Shown here one piece after another: positions 7,407 to 11,550 of a stretch of DNA of 11,550 nucleotides. The notes beneath the pieces are model-generated. The model saw only the letters and a list, made by a program, of their open reading frames with translations, was not told where the DNA came from and did not search any database. Both the position numbers and the translations under genes were made by a program. The DNA comes from JAGOUU01 sp964609155. Its GTDB lineage: Bacteria; Pseudomonadota; Gammaproteobacteria; JAGOUU01. The stretch's first letter is position 1; each line of letters starts with the position of its first letter. The stretch is from positions 1 to 11,550 of the forward strand of contig CAZSRF010000047.1 in the NCBI GenBank assembly GCA_964609155.1. The letters run 5' to 3'.

Positions 7407-7445
7407 AACATAAGGTCATATTCCGCCCTATATTCCCTGTAACCC
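7407..7445 (-). repeat. Right terminal inverted repeat (39 bp)
   Basis: This is the reverse complement of the left repeat at 36 of 39 positions, with CCC at 7443-7445 as the outer end. It begins only 7 bases after the recombinase stop codon. Just inside it, 7396-7409 is a nearly perfect palindrome GTTAGACGTTTAAC overlapping that stop. Confidence 0.9.
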
Positions 7446-7455
7446 AATGGTATAA
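7446..7455. repeat. 10-bp direct repeat at right end of the transposon
   Basis: AATGGTATAA is an exact copy of 458-467 and abuts the CCC of the right inverted repeat. On the minus strand it encodes the last IS30-derived codons (VYTI) before the transposon. Confidence 0.6.
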
Positions 7456-8147
7456 ACTTTTCTTGCAATTAGTTTTAATGCGTCAATGGTTGCTTCAGCT
7501 ACATTCTTAGCTGTTTTATTACTTACTTTCCTTAAAATAGTTTTCTTAGATTTTCTTTCAACAATGCTTACTACCGCTTCTTTTTTGTTACTTCCAATTA
7601 TAGTATCAATTTCCCAGTCACCAATTCTTGATTTTTTAATAACAATTTCAGGTCGATCATCTATGAATATGCGATTTTTAATAGGCCCACGCTTATTATA
7701 GCTGCCATATCGTTTGCGATATTTTTTATTTTGATGACGTAAATTTTTGTATAAATCACCGCCAACTACTTTATCTTTTAAGATAAATCGGTAAATACAT
7801 TCATGCTTCAAAGAAAATAGACTATGGCGCTCAGCATAGCCACAAATTTGTTCTGGGCTCCACTGTTCTTGCAATTTTCTACGAACAAATTTCTCAACTT
7901 CGGGCGTAAATTTACGATGTTTATTTTTATGCTTATGCCGATCTTCTGTATAAGTTTGGGCATAATGAGTCTTGTACTGCCACGATCCAAAAGAAGTTCT
8001 AACAAAAGTCATATTACGTTTAAATTCTCGAGATATGGTAGATTTGTGTACGCCAATTTCTTTGGCTATCTGCGTTTGATTATATCCGGCTTTCCAGAAT
8101 GCATGAATTTTGCACCTTTTGAGAAAGTCCAATTGCTTATAGGCCAT
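7446..8147 (-). pseudogene. IS30-family transposase, 3' part lost at the transposon junction
   Basis: The start is the ATG at 8147 (MAYKQLDFLKR), preceded by AGGAGT at 8160-8155 with 7 bases between. An in-frame TTG at 8177 is less likely. The helix-turn-helix AGYNQTQIAKEIGVHKSTISREFKRN (residues 20-45) and the WSPEQICG motif (96-103) are typical of IS30. GDWEIDTI gives the first catalytic Asp181. The protein is IS30-like up to VYTI, exactly where the next motif (T-x-D-N-G-x-E-F with the second Asp) should come. The frame then enters the Tn3 inverted repeat, adds GLQGI and stops at 7428. The second Asp and the Glu are missing, so the enzyme is dead. Full IS30 transposases are about 320-380 residues; here about 234 remain. 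Confidence 0.9.
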
Positions 8148-8169
8148 GACTACAACTCCTGTAAAAACT

Positions 8170-8210
8170 CTAAACAATATTAGTTATATTAACCTATTAA
8201 TATTGTTCAG
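8170..8210. repeat. Long dyad upstream of the IS30 gene, probably part of the IS end
   Basis: CTAAACAATATTA (8170-8182) and TAATATTGTTCAG (8198-8210) are 13-bp inverted arms with one mismatch around a 15-bp spacer. The location, just upstream of the IS30 ribosome-binding site, suits the IS end and promoter region, so the dyad may be a transposase-binding site or operator. The outer boundary of the IS lies between here and about 8243, but with the other IS end missing it cannot be placed. Confidence 0.5.
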
Positions 8211-8243
8211 TTTTTAATCAAAAGTTGCACTTATGAGTAGAAT

Positions 8244-8454
8244 TCAAGATTTTTTATAACCTTTTATTCTCTTCTCAGACATTCTGACTAATGATTCGAC
8301 ATTATTATCTGCGTAATCATAAACAATGACTTCTTTTTTGCTATGATATGTTCGATGCAATCTGCCAGAAAATAGCTAGCTTTTCATTCTCTAAAATCCC
8401 AAGACGATTTTCTAGTATTTTAATATGTTGTTCAATATCCTCAATACGTTCCAT
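8244..8454 (-). pseudogene. Helicase gene reduced to its N- and C-terminal ends
   Basis: The minus-strand frame ending at TGA 8246-8244 reads SGRLHRTYHSKKEV, IVYDYADNNVESLV, RMSEKRIKGYKKS. This is the characteristic C-terminus of a group of superfamily-2 helicase/restriction-like proteins: the GRLHR arginine-finger motif VI, then YDY-D--V--L-RM-EKR-GY. Those proteins are normally many hundreds of residues long. Upstream, in another frame, an ATG at 8454 begins a coiled-coil-like leader (MERIEDIEQHIKILENRL and on to about 8385) that ends at TAG 8343-8341. The simplest reading is one large internal deletion joining start and end out of frame around 8380-8390. The ATG is 2 bp after the stop of the upstream secreted protein, so it was probably last in that operon. 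The C-terminal identity is good; linking the leader to the same gene is inference. Confidence 0.6.
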
Positions 8455-8456
8455 GA

Positions 8457-9566
8457 TTAATCTAAATTTACAATAGCTAAAGCTGCACGTACGTTATCTA
8501 CAGGATTAATAAAATCACCACTTAAATATAAGTCATTATTGACATATGATAAATTGGTAACATTGCCATCAAACTTTTGCAGTATTTTAAAATCTTTATT
8601 TTCCATATTAAGTAAGACCAGTTCAGTAGCTTTATCATCCCCTGCCCCTACAGAATAATTATTTTCGTGATTAAGTAACATTAATAATCTATTGTTTTTA
8701 AATGATTGGAAATCATTTAATTCGGTATTAAATGGCAATAAAAAATCAACCCAAGACTGTAAATCGAATGTAACCCATAACTTATGGTAATTTTTTTGTT
8801 CATTTTTTACTGTTACAGCAAAAAAGTTTGTGTTATTAAATACCTTATCAATTCTGTCGTTGTTAAATGGAATCGCAGTTTTACTCCAATGAATTAAGTC
8901 ATTCGAAACAAAGAATATTACTGCTGATAGACTAGGGACATATTGTAATGAAATAAATTTATTAAAAACCTCTCCTACAAATTTATGTTCTATATTGAAA
9001 TCCCAAGATGCCCATGTCCATGGGAATGGAAGTTCATGGGTTGTCCATTGAAATCCATCATTGGAACTATAAATAATATTTTTAAGATTAGTTGGAAAAT
9101 TTTGATAAAAATCATATACAATTAAATTATCTACCCCATGTAATTTTATTCTATTTAGAATTACATCATAGCTATTCGTGATAAAATGTTGTGTCTGCCA
9201 TGATTTAATGTCTTTTGTTGTTGATACAAAAGTCCCTAGCCCTTCGGCATTTAACAATGCAGCAATCGTATTGTTGGGACCACTAGCAATATCTAAAAGT
9301 TCATTTGTTAAATCAAGTTTATAATGCACCCAGCCTAAAGCAGGATCTAATTTGTAATATCCAACTATATTCTTATCGCTTTTTAATCCTTTATAGAATA
9401 AAAATTTATCATTCTCATAGAATAATGGTCTAAAGATTTTGCTATGAGAAACATCTGGATGCGTAATTACAGTTAGAAAATTAAGTGGATAGCATTTTAT
9501 ACTACTCAAACATAATATAATAGCTATATGTATATGATGGCGAACGGCTTTTAGTTTAATTAGCAT
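8457..9566 (-). CDS. Secreted protein with four Asp-box-like repeats, probable beta-propeller
   Basis: This 369-residue protein has an N-terminal export signal (basic start, hydrophobic HIAIILCLSS at about 13-22). The remainder is rich in aromatic and beta-forming residues. Four repeats of the type S-x-D-x-x-x-W followed by a PF or HF end occur near 113-128 (STTKDIKSWQTQHF), 164-180 (SSNDGFQWTTHELPF), 217-234 (VSNDLIHWSKTAIPF) and 263-279 (TFDLQSWVDFLLPF). These resemble BNR/Asp-box blades of sialidase-like and photosynthesis-factor-like propellers. No sialidase active-site residues can be assigned, so it is more likely a binding or surface protein than a proven glycosidase. The ATG has AAGGA (9580-9576) 9 bases upstream. 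It lies 30 bp after the AAA-ATPase-like gene and probably shares its transcript. Confidence 0.7.
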   Translation of the reverse strand: MLIKLKAVRHHIHIAIILCLSSIKCYPLNFLTVITHPDVSHSKIFRPLFYENDKFLFYKGLKSDKNIVGYYKLDPALGWVHYKLDLTNELLDIASGPNNTIAALLNAEGLGTFVSTTKDIKSWQTQHFITNSYDVILNRIKLHGVDNLIVYDFYQNFPTNLKNIIYSSNDGFQWTTHELPFPWTWASWDFNIEHKFVGEVFNKFISLQYVPSLSAVIFFVSNDLIHWSKTAIPFNNDRIDKVFNNTNFFAVTVKNEQKNYHKLWVTFDLQSWVDFLLPFNTELNDFQSFKNNRLLMLLNHENNYSVGAGDDKATELVLLNMENKDFKILQKFDGNVTNLSYVNNDLYLSGDFINPVDNVRAALAIVNLD

Positions 9567-9596
9567 ATTTTGGGGTCCTTCTATTTAAAATAGCTA

Positions 9597-11288
9597 TTAT
9601 AAACCCTCGAGTTTATCATTAGAAGAGTATAGTTTTAATTTCTTGCCCCAGAAAGCTATCCCGATTAACAATATCTTTTCAACACTATGATCTTTAAATA
9701 TCAAGGTATATTTTTTATCATTGATTTGTTCCAAGGCAGTTTTAGCCATAGCATCTAATTCAGATTCCTTATCAGCTGTTTTAAGCTCAATAAGTATCCC
9801 TGTTTTATCTTTATCTTTAGGTATTAATGCTACATCAAAACGCCCATAGCCTGCTTCCTGGTTTGATTTTATAACATAATTTTCCCGCAAGCCCAAAACT
9901 AACCCAAGGATCAAGCAATGAAAAACCTGTTCTTTAGTATTGGCATTAAAATCAAAATAGCTACCTGATTCTGTTATATAATCAGATAATACTTTCCCAA
10001 ACGTTTTTAGATCACCTTTAATGAGACTTTTAATAAATTTGTCATATTCTTCCAGGCTCAAAGCATTACCAAACCAACGCTCAACTATTTCATCGTAAAT
10101 ATGCATTACTTCTTTATTTGGTATAAACAAGCCAGCTATTAATCTACGGCCTTCCCTTTTTTTGGATTCAATAGTTAAATATCCGGAATATAATAATAAA
10201 GCCCATATTGCTTCTTCACTTTTTTCTAAGTTTTGAAAGACTAGATTTTCTTGTAGAGGCTGCTCTATAGTTTTACCTTGTAATAAATCTAATAGTGCAC
10301 TTTTAATAACTGGCTTTGATTTGTTAATCAGGCTTTTAATTATTCTGTTATCGGAGGTATTTAACCAGTATGGCGCAAACTCACCTTTTTGCTTTAAGTA
10401 ATTTAATATAGACCATGGATTATATAATGTATATTGTCCTATTTTATAACCGTTGTACCACGTTCTAATTTCATCAAGATCACCGTTTATAGTAAGTTTT
10501 TTCAATAATTTCACAACCTCATCTTCAGCAAAGCCAAAATATTGCCCGTAATCCTCTCTTAATACTGAATATACCTCAAAATGATTTAACTCAGAAAAAA
10601 TACTGGCCTGTGCTACCCTTGTTATACCTGTAATTACCGCTTTATGTAGTTGTTTATTTCCTTTAAGTGCTATGCCAAGGAAAGTTTTAAAAACTTCAAT
10701 AAAGTCATCGTAGTAATCATTACTATATGCCGCGTGTATAGGGGTGTCGTACTCATCAATTAATACTATTACTTCCTTATTATATAGGTTATACAAATAA
10801 TCAATTAGTTTAGTTAAAGATGTTTTCAGTTCGGTAATATCCGATACTTTATTGTCAACAATCCGTTCAAAGTACTCTAATTCAGCGACACTCAATATAT
10901 CTAATAATTCTTGTGACTTAAACTGTTCATAGAGTTTACTCATCGTGAATTTAAACATACCTATAGCAGCGTCATAATTATCGGCTTTAATGTCTTTGAA
11001 AGTTATAAAAATAGTTGGATATTTGTGGTAATGTTTAGAGGTAAGCTCTTTGTGTTTATTAATTTCTAGATTAGCGAATAAATTCAACTTTTGATCTGAA
11101 TTATTAGTAAAGTAATAATCCAGCATGGACATATTTATAGTCTTACCAAATCTTCTTGGACGAGTGATTAAAATTACTTTAGAACCGTCTGCAATAACAT
11201 CCTTAATAAATAGGCTTTTATCGACAAAATGATAATCATTTTGTATTAGTTCTTTAAAATCATCTATACCGATTGGTAGCTGCTTCAT
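9597..11288 (-). CDS. AAA-ATPase-like protein with C-terminal PD-(D/E)XK nuclease domain
   Basis: From the ATG at 11288 this is 563 residues; an in-frame TTG at 11312 would add 8, but PIGIDDFKELI near the start is the usual beginning of the family. The N-terminal AAA-ATPase-like domain (PF09820 type) has RPRRFGKT (43-50) as Walker A, VIVLIDEYDTP (173-183) as Walker B with D178 and E179, sensor-like GITR (221-224) and WYNGY (277-281). The C-terminal domain (PF08011/DUF1703 type) has YGRFDVAL with D485 and ILIELKTA with E501 and K503, the D...ExK pattern of PD-(D/E)XK nucleases. All key residues are kept, so it is likely active. These proteins are often multicopy in host-associated bacteria; their role, possibly defence or mobile-element related, is unsettled. 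It heads an operon with the secreted repeat protein. Confidence 0.92.
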   Translation of the reverse strand: MKQLPIGIDDFKELIQNDYHFVDKSLFIKDVIADGSKVILITRPRRFGKTINMSMLDYYFTNNSDQKLNLFANLEINKHKELTSKHYHKYPTIFITFKDIKADNYDAAIGMFKFTMSKLYEQFKSQELLDILSVAELEYFERIVDNKVSDITELKTSLTKLIDYLYNLYNKEVIVLIDEYDTPIHAAYSNDYYDDFIEVFKTFLGIALKGNKQLHKAVITGITRVAQASIFSELNHFEVYSVLREDYGQYFGFAEDEVVKLLKKLTINGDLDEIRTWYNGYKIGQYTLYNPWSILNYLKQKGEFAPYWLNTSDNRIIKSLINKSKPVIKSALLDLLQGKTIEQPLQENLVFQNLEKSEEAIWALLLYSGYLTIESKKREGRRLIAGLFIPNKEVMHIYDEIVERWFGNALSLEEYDKFIKSLIKGDLKTFGKVLSDYITESGSYFDFNANTKEQVFHCLILGLVLGLRENYVIKSNQEAGYGRFDVALIPKDKDKTGILIELKTADKESELDAMAKTALEQINDKKYTLIFKDHSVEKILLIGIAFWGKKLKLYSSNDKLEGL

Positions 11289-11324
11289 TATAGAATCCAA
11301 TTTGGATATCAATCTAACTTACCG

Positions 11325-11357
11325 CTGATAGTAGTAATTATCAGATATTTATTGTAA
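11325..11357 (-). promoter_or_regulatory. Candidate promoter and dyad upstream of the AAA-ATPase-like gene
   Basis: On the minus strand TTACAA (11357-11352) and TACTAT (11333-11328) are 18 bp apart, about 40 bp before the ATG at 11288. A perfect dyad, CTGATA/TATCAG (11325-11330/11339-11344), overlaps the -10. Architecture and -10 sequence match the transglycosylase promoter at 1898-1927. Confidence 0.35.
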
Positions 11358-11369
11358 GATTAGCATTAA

Positions 11370-11413
11370 GGGGGCTTTTTCTCAACACTTATACAAGCTA
11401 AAATTTACATAAG
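11370..11413 (+). repeat. Possible end of a second Tn3-family element
   Basis: The stretch starts GGGGGCTTTTTCTCA and ends ACATAAG. A run of G at the outer end and TAAG at the inner end, over about 38-44 bp, fits Tn3-family inverted repeats, and a tnpA-like gene start follows 16 bp later. The sequence differs from the repeats of the complete element at 469-7445, so this would be a different transposon. The partner end is outside the window. Confidence 0.4.
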
Positions 11414-11429
11414 CAAGGAATGCATATAT

Positions 11430-11525
11430 ATGACTAAGCTAGTTATTTTATCAGATAAAGAACGAACTATATTTGATTCTCCGCCTAAATTTAACGTAAT
11501 AGCTCAGCCCCTAGGCCATAACTAG
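11430..11525 (+). pseudogene. 5' fragment of a second Tn3-type tnpA
   Basis: The ATG at 11430 has AAGGA (11415-11419) 10 bases upstream. The 31-codon frame starts MTKLVILSDKERTIFDSPPKFN, which matches the opening of Tn3 transposases (x-LTILS-x-x-E-x-x-x-F-x-x-PP-F), including the TnpA at 2049 (MSLLTIFTSLEQKSFDFPPK). After KFN, where an acidic EER-type stretch is expected, the sequence changes to VIAQPLGHN and stops at TAG 11523-11525. The break coincides with a palindromic G/C-rich stretch, suggesting that another element has inserted here. The rest of the gene would lie beyond the window. Confidence 0.55.
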
Positions 11526-11536
11526 TGATGGGGGCT
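11506..11536. repeat. Short inverted repeat at the break in the second tnpA
   Basis: AGCCCC (11506-11511) and GGGGCT (11531-11536) are 6-bp arms 19 bases apart, followed by a T/A-rich tail. It could be the tip of an inserted IS or a weak stem-loop. The window ends 14 bases later, so it cannot be assigned. Confidence 0.3.
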
Positions 11537-11550
11537 CAATTTTTAAAAAG

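Larger units (their letters stand above)
469..7445. mobile_element. Complete-looking Tn3-family transposon with tyrosine recombinase, RhuM-Fic and lytic transglycosylase
   Basis: The element is 6,977 bp and bounded by 39-bp inverted repeats starting GGG. It carries, left to right: a small secreted protein and a lytic transglycosylase (minus strand), then a full-length Tn3 transposase, a RhuM-Fic protein and a tyrosine recombinase (plus strand). All five genes lack frameshifts, and catalytic residues are visible where expected. Packing is tight: the leftmost gene ends 30 bp inside the left repeat and the recombinase ends 6 bp before the right repeat. No serine resolvase gene is present, so the tyrosine recombinase is the likely cointegrate resolvase. 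Intact ends and genes suggest recent activity. The flanks come from two different broken genes and show no 5-bp duplication, only a 10-bp direct repeat offset by one base. Confidence 0.85.

Noticed and set aside
464..7450. A 5-bp Tn3-type target duplication
   Set aside because: The five bases outside the repeats are ATAAT on the left and AATGG on the right; they do not match.
8148..8177. TTG start extending the IS30 protein by ten residues
   Set aside because: AGGAGT is placed correctly for the ATG at 8147, and MAYKQLDFLKR is the natural family start.
7486..8183. Plus-strand frames (7486-7701, 7824-8183) and a second minus frame (7808-8005) over the IS30 gene
   Set aside because: They overlap a clearly recognisable IS30 transposase and are hydrophobic or low-complexity shadows of it.
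11289..11312. TTG start extending the AAA-ATPase-like protein by eight residues
   Set aside because: The family normally begins a few residues before PIGIDDF, which fits the ATG at 11288.
11362..11382. Intrinsic terminator ending in GGGGGCTTTTT
   Set aside because: Only an AGC/GCT stem can form, too weak for a terminator; the stretch is better explained as a transposon end.
1..11550. CRISPR array, tRNA or rRNA genes
   Set aside because: No regularly spaced repeats, and no tRNA-like cloverleaf or conserved rRNA stretches were seen on either strand by reading; a covariance-model scan was not possible.

Overview
The window is AT-rich, gene-dense accessory DNA made almost entirely of mobile elements, their remnants and two host-interaction-type genes. 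Nothing in it is housekeeping, so the host cannot be named. The mix of Tn3, IS30 and IS200/IS605 elements, a RhuM-Fic protein, an AAA-ATPase-like/PD-(D/E)XK protein, a secreted repeat protein and many broken genes resembles the accessory genome of a host-associated or intracellular bacterium (Rickettsiales/Holosporales- or Legionellales-like). That placement is inference from gene content, not a taxonomic call.

Layout. Positions 1-300 are visibly richer in G+C and hold the 3' remnant of an IS200/IS605-type transposase and its palindromic end. Positions 337-468 (minus strand) are the last codons of an unrecognised coiled-coil-like gene. Positions 469-7445 are a complete-looking 6,977-bp Tn3-family transposon bounded by 39-bp inverted repeats identical at 36 of 39 positions. 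Inside it, a two-gene leftward operon (lytic transglycosylase, then a small secreted cysteine protein) diverges from a rightward module: Tn3 transposase (1015 aa), RhuM-Fic protein and a tyrosine recombinase that ends 6 bp before the right repeat. The intergenic region between the two arms holds a consensus-like leftward promoter and a 7-7-7 dyad that could be the recombinase core site or an operator.

Right of the transposon, everything up to about 11.3 kb reads leftward: an IS30 transposase cut just before its second catalytic Asp, a helicase gene reduced to its start and its last ~40 codons, a secreted protein with four Asp-box-like repeats, and an intact AAA-ATPase-like/PD-(D/E)XK protein. 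From about 11,370 to the end is the apparent beginning of a second, different Tn3-family element: a GGGGG...TAAG end, then a tnpA-like start broken after 31 codons.

How the parts fit. In the main transposon, TnpA would form cointegrates and the tyrosine recombinase would resolve them (TnpI-like rather than serine-resolvase logic). The RhuM-Fic gene sits between them, 5 bp from the recombinase start, and probably shares its transcript. The transglycosylase and the secreted protein overlap by one base (TAATG) and are probably translated together as a passenger acting on the cell envelope. The two flanks of the transposon belong to different broken genes, yet a perfect 10-bp direct repeat (AATGGTATAA) hugs both ends.
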